NCBI GenBank assembly: GCA_024234815.1
Contig: JACKNO010000004.1
Location: forward strand, 1-64,000
DNA from: Pseudomonadales bacterium
GTDB lineage: Bacteria; Pseudomonadota; Gammaproteobacteria; Pseudomonadales; Halieaceae
Reading direction: 5' to 3'
DNA length: 64,000 bases
The position numbers and the translations under genes were made by a program. Positions within the stretch are counted from its first letter, which is position 1. Each line of letters begins with the position of its first letter. Under the pieces are notes generated by a model, which worked only from the letters and a program-made list of their open reading frames with translations, made no database searches and had not been told where the DNA came from. Shown piece after piece: positions 18,616 through 27,579 of the stretch.

Positions 18616-19449
18616 CTAATTCGCGGGCTCGACCGGTTTTATGAACTTCAGTGTGAAGCGGTCCGACTCACCGATCGCGAGGTATTTATCCTTGTCCTTG
18701 TCACCCAGTGCCAGGCTCGGGGGCAGGGTCCAGACCCCCTCCTTGTGATCGTGAGTATCTCGCGGATTGGCGTTTATCTCTGAGCTTTCAACCAGCTTGA
18801 ACCCGGTTAACTCCGCCAGGGCTATGGCCTCTGATGCCTTGATGTAACCGCTATTGTAAGGGTCCGCCTCACCTGAACCCTCTGGCCAGCGGTGGTCGGT
18901 GATGCCCAGGATTCCACCCGGCTTGAGTGCATCGTACATCACCTTGAAAGCCAGGGAGGCGGAGACGCCGCCCTTGCGCTGTTCCCCCAGCCAGTTATGC
19001 AGGTTGCGGAAGGTCAGTACCATGTCAGCCGAGCCCCGGGGTGCGATATCCAGGAAGTAGGGCGGATAAAATGTCGTCACTATGACATCGCGGTACAGGT
19101 CCGGGTTCTGGCCAAGCATGGTCAGGAAAGCGCCCAGGTAGCGGCGTTGATAGCCCGCCACGGGATTCGCCGAATATTGCGCGGCGTACAGGCGACCCCT
19201 GTCCTTGAGCGTGGCCGCGAGAATTTCCGTATACCAGCCGCTGCCCGGCCACATCTCCACCACGGTCATATCCGGTCGCAGGCCAAAAAACTCAAGCGTT
19301 TCACGGGGATGGCGGTAGGTGTCACGGGCGCGGTTTTCCGCACTGCGGTGTTCGCCCGCGACGGCGTTGGCAATGGCGTCATCGGTGTCGACCGCAAAGG
19401 CCATTGCGGGTAACAGGGCCAGTAAAATGGCTGCTATTGTTTTTTGCAT
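18616..19449 (-). CDS. Exported class I methyltransferase-like protein
   Basis: 277 residues from MQKTIAA at 19449. A clear signal peptide (IAAILLALLPAMAFA) precedes the mature protein. The SAM-binding motif I reads VVEMWPGSGWYT, followed later by DMVLTFRNLHNW (motif IV-like) and LKPGGILGITDHRW (post-motif segment), the layout of COG4798 predicted methyltransferases. Paralogs of this group in proteobacteria often carry signal peptides. SAM is not expected in the periplasm, so the real activity outside the cytoplasm is unclear. The protein ends in KFIKPVEPAN. Divergent from the GST gene at 19645. Confidence 0.8.
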   Translation of the reverse strand: MQKTIAAILLALLPAMAFAVDTDDAIANAVAGEHRSAENRARDTYRHPRETLEFFGLRPDMTVVEMWPGSGWYTEILAATLKDRGRLYAAQYSANPVAGYQRRYLGAFLTMLGQNPDLYRDVIVTTFYPPYFLDIAPRGSADMVLTFRNLHNWLGEQRKGGVSASLAFKVMYDALKPGGILGITDHRWPEGSGEADPYNSGYIKASEAIALAELTGFKLVESSEINANPRDTHDHKEGVWTLPPSLALGDKDKDKYLAIGESDRFTLKFIKPVEPAN

Positions 19450-19644
19450 GTGAGAACCCTCCGCTTCGATGTCAGGGATTATCATTTATGGAGGCCCAGT
19501 TTGCTATCGCAAATATTCGCAGTGGCCCCCCGCCAGGAAATGGGGGAAGATTCGCCACATAAGCTGTAACAGTGTATTTTTGTCGGATGGGCCGCGCAGT
19601 GGGTGTGCCGGCATTTTTTTGGAAACCCGCCAACTGGTGTCGTC

Positions 19645-20250
19645 GTGATAAAACTCTGGTTTGCCCCACGAACAAGGGCTGTTCGCGTAGCCTGGCTACT
19701 CGAAGAACTCGGCCTGCCCTATGAACTGCAGCGAGTGGAATTCGAAGCCACCGCAACGGCCTTCTTTGCCCAGAAAACACCGCTGGGAAAACTTCCGGTT
19801 ATCGACGATGAAGGGCTGATTCTGGCAGAGTCCGGCGCGATCGTTGAATATATCCTGGAGCAGTACGGCCGCGGGCGCCTGGCGCCGGCACCTGGCACCC
19901 CCGCCCGGGCCAGATACCTGCAGTGGCTGCACTTCGCGGAAAGCACCGCATTTCCGCCACTGGGCATCGTTGTCTGGATGACCCTTTACAGGGACGATGC
20001 CGCGGCGCACCCCGAACTGGTGCAGGATGCGATCGGTCGCGCCGCGTCGGGACTTGAGTTCCTGGAAACGCATTTTGGTGTCGGTCCATGGTTGCTGGGC
20101 GAAGATTTCAGTGCCGCCGACATCATGATGGGCTTTACCCTGTTTGCCGCGCAGGCCGTCGGTGTGCTGGATTCGCGGTTCCCCATAATCAACGCGTACT
20201 TGAGCCGCCTTCAGGAGCGGCCGGCACTGCAAAAAGTGCTGGATCTGTAG
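19645..20250 (+). CDS. Glutathione S-transferase family protein
   Basis: About 201 residues from GTG 19645 (VIKLWFA), which places the first beta strand at the N-terminus as in other GSTs. The thioredoxin-fold half shows KTPLGKLPVIDD and LAESGAIVEYIL, the glutathione-binding cis-Pro and Glu-Ser motifs. The helical half has GPWLLGEDFSAADIMMG, the N-capping box of the GST C-domain. The catalytic residue is probably Arg or Ser of FAPRTRAVR. The call of a maleylacetoacetate isomerase was considered but the SSCSxR-type motif is absent. Substrate unknown. Confidence 0.88.
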   Translation: MIKLWFAPRTRAVRVAWLLEELGLPYELQRVEFEATATAFFAQKTPLGKLPVIDDEGLILAESGAIVEYILEQYGRGRLAPAPGTPARARYLQWLHFAESTAFPPLGIVVWMTLYRDDAAAHPELVQDAIGRAASGLEFLETHFGVGPWLLGEDFSAADIMMGFTLFAAQAVGVLDSRFPIINAYLSRLQERPALQKVLDL

Positions 20251-20443
20251 CCCTGGAGCGGCGTAGATCCCGCCTGGAACTCGCGTCAACTTTTTTTACA
20301 CTTACCCCGGATACGTGTGGGCTGCGGATTCAGGCAGTAAAAGAATTGTGTCTGTAACTTGCTCGGTAGCAAAGGCTTTACTTTCTCCGGCATGAATATT
20401 GCACGACTCCCTCCATATCAGCCAGCCAAGAGGAGATTGTGAA

Positions 20444-21046
20444 ATGAAGAGGCCAGCATTGTTTTTCACGGCATTACTGTTTGCCGGTAGCCTCCAGGCG
20501 GCAACCCTGACCTATGTCGACCGCGCCACCTTTGAGGCGGCCCTGGATCCCGGATATACCCTTATCGACACTTCCGCCTATGCCGATGGCACTCCCATAG
20601 GCGATACCCTGCCCGCAGGCGTCACTTCCTTCGGAGCCCCGTCCACCATACGTGCCGCAGATGGCGTGTTGCTGAACGGGCAGGGTTTCTATGGCACGAC
20701 CACTCCCAATATTGGCCTCAACTTTTCGCCGGGGATAAACGGTGTCGGTGGTTCCTCCGGCGAGGGTGATGGCGGCATGATCATGATCTACAGCGGTTTG
20801 AACGGCACCGGCAGCCTGCTTGGCTCCGCAGCGTATTCCGTGACCTTTGGCGGCATTATCTCGAGCGTTGATATCGGCTCGGTTATATTCACCTGCGACT
20901 TCAACTTCGATCTCAAATGTGCGCTGATTGACCCGACCTTCGGTAGCTCCACCGCGGTGGTGCCGCTCCCTGCGGCGCTGTGGCTTTTTGCCACGGCACT
21001 ACTGGGACTGTCGGGAATGGCGGGTCGCAGAACGGCGCGGGAATAA
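20444..21046 (+). CDS. PEP-CTERM-sorted secreted protein
   Basis: 200 residues from ATG 20444, with AGAGGAG upstream and a signal peptide (RPALFFTALLFAGSLQA). The mature domain is beta-rich with Thr/Gly/Asp turns and one Cys pair (FTCDF, LKCAL). The end is VVPLPAALWLF, a hydrophobic helix (TALLGLSGMAG) and the tail RRTARE: a PEP-CTERM sorting signal. N-terminal FEAALDPGYTLIDTSAYADGTPIG resembles the start of other PEP-CTERM proteins of unknown function. It is separated by 10 kb from the first cluster, so exosortase substrates are dispersed. Confidence 0.83.
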   Translation: MKRPALFFTALLFAGSLQAATLTYVDRATFEAALDPGYTLIDTSAYADGTPIGDTLPAGVTSFGAPSTIRAADGVLLNGQGFYGTTTPNIGLNFSPGINGVGGSSGEGDGGMIMIYSGLNGTGSLLGSAAYSVTFGGIISSVDIGSVIFTCDFNFDLKCALIDPTFGSSTAVVPLPAALWLFATALLGLSGMAGRRTARE

Positions 21047-21364
21047 CGTCCGCGCCCCCAGCTTCGGTGCGCGGGGTTTATCTTCCGACGCCCGCAGCAC
21101 AGCCCGCGAGCACCTGTAGGGAGCGTGTGATCACCGGTACCTTTCTCCACCGATGGTTATCCCCACCACGGTTTCCAGCAAAGACCTGCTTGAGTATTGA
21201 TTCGGTGCCGCCGGATATTGCCGGCGGGCTCGTTGCGCTGTGCCTCGCGCCAATGCGCGGGGACGGGTATATTCGTTTGGGGTATGATTCGGTAGCTTGC
21301 GATTGCCCTGAGTTGAACAGTTCGATCGTGGTCGCGCGAAACTCGATTTTTCCTGGTGTCGAAT
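21047..21364 (+). other. Gene-free stretch with two tandem hairpins
   Basis: 318 bp without a credible gene. A 7-bp stem CCGCCGG/CCGGCGG (21208-21214 with 21221-21227, loop ATATTG) is followed by an 8-bp stem CCTCGCGC/GCGCGGGG (21243-21250 with 21255-21262, one T-G pair, loop CAAT). Neither is followed by a T-run. A TATGAT hexamer at 21283-21288 could be a -10 for the next gene, but no good -35 matches. Confidence 0.45.
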
Positions 21365-22987
21365 ATGGCTGAATGGCCCTACAGACTTACCCGGCTGGAC
21401 AAGCTGCTGAATATGTTTACGCGCCTGCGCCCGGGCGAGGGCCGCAGCGTGCTGATTTTCTCCGCTTACGCACTGTTGTTGATGTTGGCCTACTACATCC
21501 TCAAGACGGTGCGCGAGCCGCTGCTGTTGTCCGGCGCCAACGCTGAACTCAAGAGCTATGCCTATGCCGTGACGGCGTTGCTGTTGTTTCTCGTGGTGCC
21601 GTTGTACGCCGCCCTGTTTCGCCGCTGTGGTCGCCTGGCGCTTACGCGCTATATCACAGCCTTCTTCATCTTTAATCTGTTGTTGTTCTTTTTGCTGGGC
21701 CGGGCCGGGATCAATATTGGCTTTGCCTACTACGTCTGGGTCGGCATATTCAGCGTCATGATCACAGCCCAGTTCTGGGCGTATGCCGCCGACAGCTTCA
21801 ATGTCAAAAGTGGGCAACGCCTGTTTCCCCTGATTATGGTGGGCGCGACCCTCGGTGGCCTGGTAGCGCCCGCCCTCAGTGGCTTCCTGTTTCGCGAGAT
21901 TGGACCGTGGCCGCTGATGCTGCTGGCGATGGGCTTGCTGTCGCTGACAATTCCCTGTGTGAGCTGGGGCAAGAACGCCATTCCACCGGGTTCCAGTTCG
22001 GAGAACGGCGAGAGTGGCGACGCGGAGCGGGCAGGATTCTGGGGCGGCTTGTCACTGGTAATGAATGATCGCTACCTGCTGCTTGTCGCAGTGCTGATCA
22101 TATTGCTCAACTGGGTAAATACAACCGGGGAGTACATTCTCGCGGAACTGGTCGTGCGCTACGCGGACGACATGGTTGCGGCCGACCCCGGCATTGATAA
22201 GGGCGGCGTGATTGCCACGTTCTACGGCACCTTCTTCTCATTGGTTAATCTACTGACGCTGTTCCTGCAGGTTTTCCTGGTGGCGCGGGTATTGCGCTGG
22301 ATCGGTGTCGGCGGGGCAATCCTGGTGTTGCCGATCGTGGCCATTATCGGTTATGGCCTGGTGGTGTTCATACCCATTTTCAGCATTATCAGGGTGGTGA
22401 AGCTGTTCGAAAACGCCACTGACTATTCACTGATGAATACCACCCGCCACGCTCTCTACCTGCCCCTGAGCCCGGCCAAGAAATACGAGGGAAAGACGAC
22501 TATAGAGGGTTTTTTCTGGCGTTTCGGAGACCTTGCCCAGGCCGTGGCGGTGTATGTCGGCCTGCACTGGTTCGATTTTGACGTTGCCGAATTCGCTATG
22601 CTGAATATGTTGCTGGGAGTGGTCTGGCTGGCGGTGGCCTATGCCGTATCACGCGAGTTTGGCGCGCTGGAACGTCAGGTGTGCCTCAATTTGCCGCCCC
22701 GGCTGTATCGGCAGATGGAGGATCGGCAGCTGGCGCCCGGGACCGCATTTGCGTTTGAGCTTCCGGAGGATACGTTTATCGATCCCGACGAAGGCGAAGT
22801 GTTGGACTTCACCGCTTCCCTGGGTTCTTTTGAGGCGCTGCCAGACTGGCTCAATTTCCATCCCGAGACGCTGGGATTTAACGGCTTTGCCCCGAATGAA
22901 CCCGGCGGGGTCGTGGAAATTTTGCTGCGCGCCACAGATTTCGATGGCGCATGGGCGGAAGGCAGAATGCGGATCCGGATCGGTTAG
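21365..22987 (+). CDS. ATP/ADP-translocase-type (Npt/Tlc) carrier fused to a C-terminal cadherin-like Ig domain
   Basis: 540 residues from ATG 21365 (a GTG lies 9 nt upstream). The first 430 residues hold eleven or twelve membrane helices with the features of the Npt/Tlc (COG3202) group: LMLAYYILKTVREPLLLSG, FWAYAADSFNVKSGQRLFPLI, and ATDYSLMNTTRHALYLPLS..KYEGK with the cluster of charged residues of nucleotide carriers. The last 95 residues are an unrelated domain: GTAFAFELPEDTFIDPDEGE, LPDWLNFHPET.GFNGFAPNE and VVEILLRATDFDG match the He_PIG/CADG (dystroglycan-type cadherin-like) fold, normally found outside the cell. In free-living bacteria such carriers have uncertain substrates. The fusion reads through without frameshift or low-quality sequence. 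Confidence 0.8.
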   Translation: MAEWPYRLTRLDKLLNMFTRLRPGEGRSVLIFSAYALLLMLAYYILKTVREPLLLSGANAELKSYAYAVTALLLFLVVPLYAALFRRCGRLALTRYITAFFIFNLLLFFLLGRAGINIGFAYYVWVGIFSVMITAQFWAYAADSFNVKSGQRLFPLIMVGATLGGLVAPALSGFLFREIGPWPLMLLAMGLLSLTIPCVSWGKNAIPPGSSSENGESGDAERAGFWGGLSLVMNDRYLLLVAVLIILLNWVNTTGEYILAELVVRYADDMVAADPGIDKGGVIATFYGTFFSLVNLLTLFLQVFLVARVLRWIGVGGAILVLPIVAIIGYGLVVFIPIFSIIRVVKLFENATDYSLMNTTRHALYLPLSPAKKYEGKTTIEGFFWRFGDLAQAVAVYVGLHWFDFDVAEFAMLNMLLGVVWLAVAYAVSREFGALERQVCLNLPPRLYRQMEDRQLAPGTAFAFELPEDTFIDPDEGEVLDFTASLGSFEALPDWLNFHPETLGFNGFAPNEPGGVVEILLRATDFDGAWAEGRMRIRIG

Positions 22988-23155
22988 ATTGACGGGATTG
23001 CCAGGCGGAGTTTCGCGCGGGCCGCGAGCGTGGTTGTGGATATGAACATCGGGATGATCCGGAATCCGGGTCTGCGGCAGTGCTTGATGCGCAAGCAAGG
23101 GGACGGGCAACGGGGATTCGGTTGTTACCGCCGTAATTGGAAGAGGCAAGTGATT

Positions 23156-25042
23156 ATGAGCAGATTGGTCGCGTTCCTGGTTTCACTGTTGCTGGCCGTC
23201 GATGTGTTTGCCGGCCAGTACGATATCAATGCCCCGGGCAGGGTCGTCGCCTTTGGCGATGTCCACGGCGCCTATCGAGACCTGTCGACCCTGTTGCAGG
23301 AAGTCGGGGTGGTGGATACTGAACTGAACTGGATTGGCGGCAATACCCATCTTGTGTCACTGGGCGATCTGCTGGATCGGGGGCCGGACTCGCGCAAGGT
23401 GGTGGAACTCCTGATGAAGCTCCAGCGGCAGGCTGCCCAGGCGGGCGGCGCGGTGCATCTGGTACTGGGCAACCACGAAGTCATGGTCATGAGCGGCGAT
23501 CTCAGGTACGTCTCACCGGAAGAGTTTGCCGCTTTCGCTGCCGACGAAACCCAGGCGGAGCGAGACGAGTTGTACGCACAGTATCGCGGTTTCAATCCCG
23601 AGGGGGACGAGGCGGATGCCAGGCAGCGTTTCGATGACCAGTACCCACCAGGTTTTATCGCGCTGCGCAAAGCGTTTTCCAGAGGTGGGACGATTGGCGA
23701 CTGGCTTCTTGAGCAGCCCTTCGTGATAAAGGTCAACGACAAGGTTTATATGCACGGCGGTATTGCCAGTGAACCCACGCAGGAATCCCTGGAGTCCCTG
23801 AACGCGAAGATGCAGGCTGAACTCGAGGACTTCCTGGTCAGCATGGACGAGTTGCGAGCGGCGGGTGTGATGCCCTGGTATGTCGACTATCACGATCGCC
23901 TGGCATTTCTCACCGCGCGGGTGCAGGAATTCACGGCAGCCAATCCCCGCAGGAAAGCCCAGTGGTTCGACGCAGTACAGAAGGTGTTCGATGCCCAGCA
24001 GGCCTTTGTCTTCAGTGACGACAGCCTGAACTGGTACCGTGGAACCGCGCTTTGCCACCCCTACGCCGAGTCCTACAATACGGAGCGCTTTCTCAAGCGG
24101 GTGGGAGCCAGGCAGCTTGTCATTGGGCATACCCCGACGCGCGGCGACGTCCACGAGCGCATGGGGGGACTTGCCATCAGGTTGGATACCGGGATGCTCA
24201 CCAGTGTATACAAGGGGCGTGCATCGGCGCTCATCTCCGAGGGAGGCAGTCACTATGTCCATTACCTGGGAGGTACCACCAGGGAGCAGCCGGTACCCGA
24301 GCAGCGCAGCATGGCGCAGCGCCTGTCCGGAATGAGCGATGCCGAGCTTGAGCAGTTCATGCTTTCCGCCCCGGTAGTGGACGTGAAGGAAATCGATACC
24401 GGCGTTACCCATCCCTGGCGCGTGACCCAGCAGAAAGACGGCGTCAGTGTTGATTCACTGTTCAAGTACGGCGACACCAATCCTGGCCTGCAGTCGAAGT
24501 CAAACTACGTATCGGTGCGCAGTGACGACAGTGATCGCTACGTATACGATGTCTCCGCGTATAAGCTGGATCGTCTGCTCGATTTACAGATGGTGCCAAC
24601 CGCCGTGATCACCACCATCAAGGGCCGGGAGGGCGCGCAGTCCGCCTGGGTGGACAACGCTATCAACGAACGCGACAGACTGGAACTGGGAACGGACTTC
24701 GAGGGTTACTGCAAACAGTATGAGCAGTACCGCCTGCGCGTCATCTACGACATTCTTATCCATAACGACGACCGTAACCTGACCAACATACTGTGGACCA
24801 AAGACGACATGATGCTGCACTTTATCGACCACAGTCTGGCCTTTCGATCAACGGAGCAGCGGCCCAAACAGTATCGCAAGGTGGCGCTACTGGTATCCGA
24901 CCTGCTGCGTGCGCAGTTAGCGTCCCTGAATGAGCAGAATCTTACCCGGGAGTTGTCCCCGTACCTGCATCCGCGGCAGATCGAGGCGATCCTGGCGCGG
25001 CGTGACCTGATTCTGAAAGAGGCGAAGGGAACCGCGCCCTGA
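23156..25042 (+). CDS. Exported metallophosphoesterase fused to a kinase-like domain
   Basis: 628 residues from ATG 23156 (GAGG upstream); a signal peptide ends at VFA-GQ (about residue 19). Residues 30-370 form a PPP-type metallophosphatase with GDVHG (34-38), GDLLDRG (70-76), GNHE (105-108), the MHGG histidine (200) and GHTPTRG (H325), all ligands present. Residues 420-628 look like a PI3/4K-, HipA- or Fam20-like kinase: YDVSAYKLDRLLDLQMVPTAV (464 on), then YDILIHNDDRNLTNIL (531-546) with candidate catalytic Asp538 or Asp539 and metal-binding Asn, and FIDHSLAF (556-563) as the DFG-like metal site. A P-loop Lys could not be pinned down. Both halves are inferred to act in the periplasm. The next gene, dinB, starts 13 bp later and may be co-transcribed. 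Confidence 0.78.
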   Translation: MSRLVAFLVSLLLAVDVFAGQYDINAPGRVVAFGDVHGAYRDLSTLLQEVGVVDTELNWIGGNTHLVSLGDLLDRGPDSRKVVELLMKLQRQAAQAGGAVHLVLGNHEVMVMSGDLRYVSPEEFAAFAADETQAERDELYAQYRGFNPEGDEADARQRFDDQYPPGFIALRKAFSRGGTIGDWLLEQPFVIKVNDKVYMHGGIASEPTQESLESLNAKMQAELEDFLVSMDELRAAGVMPWYVDYHDRLAFLTARVQEFTAANPRRKAQWFDAVQKVFDAQQAFVFSDDSLNWYRGTALCHPYAESYNTERFLKRVGARQLVIGHTPTRGDVHERMGGLAIRLDTGMLTSVYKGRASALISEGGSHYVHYLGGTTREQPVPEQRSMAQRLSGMSDAELEQFMLSAPVVDVKEIDTGVTHPWRVTQQKDGVSVDSLFKYGDTNPGLQSKSNYVSVRSDDSDRYVYDVSAYKLDRLLDLQMVPTAVITTIKGREGAQSAWVDNAINERDRLELGTDFEGYCKQYEQYRLRVIYDILIHNDDRNLTNILWTKDDMMLHFIDHSLAFRSTEQRPKQYRKVALLVSDLLRAQLASLNEQNLTRELSPYLHPRQIEAILARRDLILKEAKGTAP

Positions 25043-25055
25043 TCACGCCTGTAGC

Positions 25056-26171
25056 ATGACGGAAGCCAGCGACACACCGGACCGCAAAATCATCCACATC
25101 GATATGGATGCCTTCTTTGCCAGCGTCGAGCAGCGCGACAACCCGCAGTTGCGCGGTCTGCCCGTGGCGGTGGGAGGGTCCGCCAGGCGGGGCGTGGTTG
25201 CCGCCGCCAGTTACGAAGCCCGGCGCTTCGGGGTGCGCTCGGCCATGCCCTCGGTTACCGCGGCACGGCGCTGCCCGGCGCTGGTTTTTGTACCTCCCCG
25301 GTTCGAGGTCTACCGTGCCGTCTCCAGGCAGATTCGAGAGATTTTCGCGCGGCATAGCGATCTTGTGGAGCCGCTCTCGCTGGATGAGGCCTACCTCGAT
25401 GTAACGCGTGACAGGCAGGGGATCGGCAGCGCCACCCGTGTCGCCGAACTGATCAGGTTGGCGATTCGCGAGGAGACGGGTCTCACCGCCAGTGCGGGCG
25501 TCAGCTATAACAAATTTCTGGCGAAGATCGCCTCGGACCAGAACAAACCCGACGGTATCTGTGTGATCCGACCCCATGAGGGCGCTGACTTTGTCGCTTC
25601 CTTGCCGGTGCGACGCTTTCATGGTGTCGGACCCAGGACCGCCGAGCGTATGGCGCGTCTCGGCATCCAGTTGGGCGCGGATCTACGCGGCAAAGACCTG
25701 GATTTTCTGCTGGTGCATTTCGGCAAGTCCGCCGCATATCTGTATCGCGCCGCTCGCGGGGTGGACCACAGGCCAGTAAAGCCCGATCGCATACGCAAAT
25801 CCGTCGGATGTGAGCGCACTTACAGTGAGGACCTGGAGACAGAACAGGAACTGCTTGAGGCACTTGAGCGAATCATTGATCTTGCCTGGCACAGAATAGA
25901 CAGCAACCGTGTCAGCGGCCGCACAATTACCCTGAAAGTAAAATACGCGGATTTTCGTCAGATTACCCGCAGCCGCTCCAGCGAACACTATCTCGCTGAA
26001 AAGGATGAGTTCGGCGCTATCGCCCGCGAGCTGATTGCGCCGCTGGTTCCGTTAACAAAGGGCGTGCGCCTGTTGGGGCTAACGCTCTCCGGCCTCGCCG
26101 GGAAGCAGTCGGCCCAGGGCGCAGAAACTGTCCCGTCCATGGTGGCCGAGCAGCGGGCGTTTGACTTCTGA
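25056..26171 (+). CDS. dinB: DNA polymerase IV (Y-family translesion polymerase)
   Basis: 371 residues. The palm carries IHIDMDAFFASVEQ (first metal Asp pair) and SLDEAYLDVT (catalytic DE). Steric-gate region FFASVE, the finger segment YEARRFGVRSAM, the helix-hairpin-helix RRFHGVGPRTAERMARLGI and the little-finger domain (CERTYSEDLET, VSGRTITLKVKYADFRQITRS) all match DinB. The C-terminal beta-clamp-binding region is short and ends in EQRAFDF, with QRAFDF resembling the clamp-binding peptide. No LexA-type operator was seen immediately upstream, as the previous gene ends 13 bp before. Confidence 0.96.
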   Translation: MTEASDTPDRKIIHIDMDAFFASVEQRDNPQLRGLPVAVGGSARRGVVAAASYEARRFGVRSAMPSVTAARRCPALVFVPPRFEVYRAVSRQIREIFARHSDLVEPLSLDEAYLDVTRDRQGIGSATRVAELIRLAIREETGLTASAGVSYNKFLAKIASDQNKPDGICVIRPHEGADFVASLPVRRFHGVGPRTAERMARLGIQLGADLRGKDLDFLLVHFGKSAAYLYRAARGVDHRPVKPDRIRKSVGCERTYSEDLETEQELLEALERIIDLAWHRIDSNRVSGRTITLKVKYADFRQITRSRSSEHYLAEKDEFGAIARELIAPLVPLTKGVRLLGLTLSGLAGKQSAQGAETVPSMVAEQRAFDF

Positions 26172-26200
26172 ATAGCGGCGCCCTGGGGTCAGGCCGCATA

Positions 26201-27415
26201 TCACGCGGCAACACCGCGCTGGCGCGCAGCCTGAATCATGAGGTTGCGCGGTGTGACCCTGCGGTCGCAGAAGGTTCCCACGCTCACCCGGTAACCACAC
26301 TCCGCCAGATGCAGCGCCCTGTCCAGTACCAGCCACAGTTCCAGGGCGCGACGAAAGGCGTGCCGTGGCAGCTCCATCCGGCGCACCCGCGCCTCACGCT
26401 CCCAGCCCAGGTTTTCATAGTGTTGCCAGTCGACTGCCTCTGGTAATTGGACGCCTTTGAGCCCGGCCACCTGGCGGCAGAATGTGGCGAATCCATTCCC
26501 GAAGCAGGCATCGTTAAGGGGGGGTACGGGCATGTATTCGTCTGCCCGGCGCAGTTCCCGCTGCAGGGCATCAAAGCCCAGCCTCCATGCGCTCTTCTTG
26601 CGCCGCCGTCGGACACCGGCGGCGGCAGCTGTCACCGTTTCCTGTACTGCCAATCTGCAGTCATCCCGGCTCAGTACCAGTCCGCTGTCCCTGGCCGCCA
26701 TGGAGTAGGGCCGATACCCGGCGTCAGTTGTCAGGTGATAGCAGCAGGGCGACAGGGCCAGGCTGTGGATGCCCTGTGTGGTTACAATCTCGATCAGGCG
26801 TCGATGCAGGTCACCGCAGGCGTGCAGGGCCACGGCGTGATCGGTTTCAGGCATACAGGCTGCAAGCTGCGGGGACAGCACATCGCAAGGTATCATACGC
26901 ACGTCCGTGCCCAGTTGCCGGCTCAGGTTCTCCCCGTCGCTGCACAGCTTTGAATTTTTCTCCAGGGCGATGACCGGGGTCTGGAAACGCTGGTATAGCG
27001 CACGACCCAGGTGCGCCTTGCCGGCGCACCATTCCAGTACGGTTCCGTTCAACTGCTCCAGGCAGCCTGCAAATGCGGTCACCTGCAGCCATTTTCCACC
27101 CGGGATACCGCGTTCAAAGCCCATGGGATAGTCGCCTGGCTGCGAAGCCAGTGGCGCGACTGAATCGAGGTCGGTAATGCGTGAAATGTGGGGAATATGG
27201 TCGGCGAGCCAAGCTACCAGTGCATTCTGGTCCGCCTCCAAAGTGGCGGCGTCTTCTTCACTGAGCGCCGCAAGCGCCGCGGCCAGCGACGGGTGGGTCG
27301 ACTCCCATGGGAGCACCGGCAGGTAGAAGGGAATCGGTCGCCAGAGTTCGCCGTAGTGCTGAAGCAGCTCTGACAATTGCCTGAAATGGACTGGTGGTGG
27401 CGGGGTTTGCTGCAT
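26201..27415 (-). CDS. SAM-dependent methyltransferase, GSTCD-like
   Basis: 404 residues from ATG 27415 (MQQTPPPP). Motif I is VLEWCAGKAHLGRAL, with WCAGKGxLG the typical form of the GSTCD/COG methyltransferase group; ALEKNSKLC, IPCDVL and AVALHACGDLHRRLI (HACGxL) are the later motifs, and LALSPCCYHL the CC motif common in this family. The C-terminal half (YMPVPPLNDACFGNGF, LGWEREARVRRMELPRHAFRRALELWLVLDRAL) is conserved in length with related proteins. Substrate, likely an RNA or small molecule, is unknown. Convergent with dinB with only 29 bp between them. Confidence 0.8.
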   Translation of the reverse strand: MQQTPPPPVHFRQLSELLQHYGELWRPIPFYLPVLPWESTHPSLAAALAALSEEDAATLEADQNALVAWLADHIPHISRITDLDSVAPLASQPGDYPMGFERGIPGGKWLQVTAFAGCLEQLNGTVLEWCAGKAHLGRALYQRFQTPVIALEKNSKLCSDGENLSRQLGTDVRMIPCDVLSPQLAACMPETDHAVALHACGDLHRRLIEIVTTQGIHSLALSPCCYHLTTDAGYRPYSMAARDSGLVLSRDDCRLAVQETVTAAAAGVRRRRKKSAWRLGFDALQRELRRADEYMPVPPLNDACFGNGFATFCRQVAGLKGVQLPEAVDWQHYENLGWEREARVRRMELPRHAFRRALELWLVLDRALHLAECGYRVSVGTFCDRRVTPRNLMIQAARQRGVAA

Positions 27416-27520
27416 GGCGGGGATTGTACCCCGGTTGTCGGCCTCTGAGCAGGCCCCGGCACTACGGGGCAAACCACTCAAGAAATCCTGTTGGCAACCG
27501 GTGGTGGGGCGCTACCCGCT

Positions 27521-27557
27521 AAAAATGTAAAAAAATGGCCCCCTTAAAGGGAGCCAT
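27521..27557 (-). terminator. Rho-independent terminator of the DUF2846-like gene
   Basis: On the minus strand a stem ATGGC-CCC... formed by 27535-27557 (GGCTCCCTT/AAGGGGGCC, short loop) is followed directly by a run of seven T (27529-27535 region) and a second T-rich tract. It lies 22 bp after the stop of the minus-strand gene at 27580. Confidence 0.8.
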
Positions 27558-27579
27558 GGGGCGAGGCTCGGCAGGGGAC

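Noticed and set aside
19645..20250. Maleylacetoacetate isomerase (maiA) assignment for the GST
   Set aside because: The Ser-Ser-Cys-type N-terminal motif of MaiA is absent and the gene is far from hmgA/fahA.
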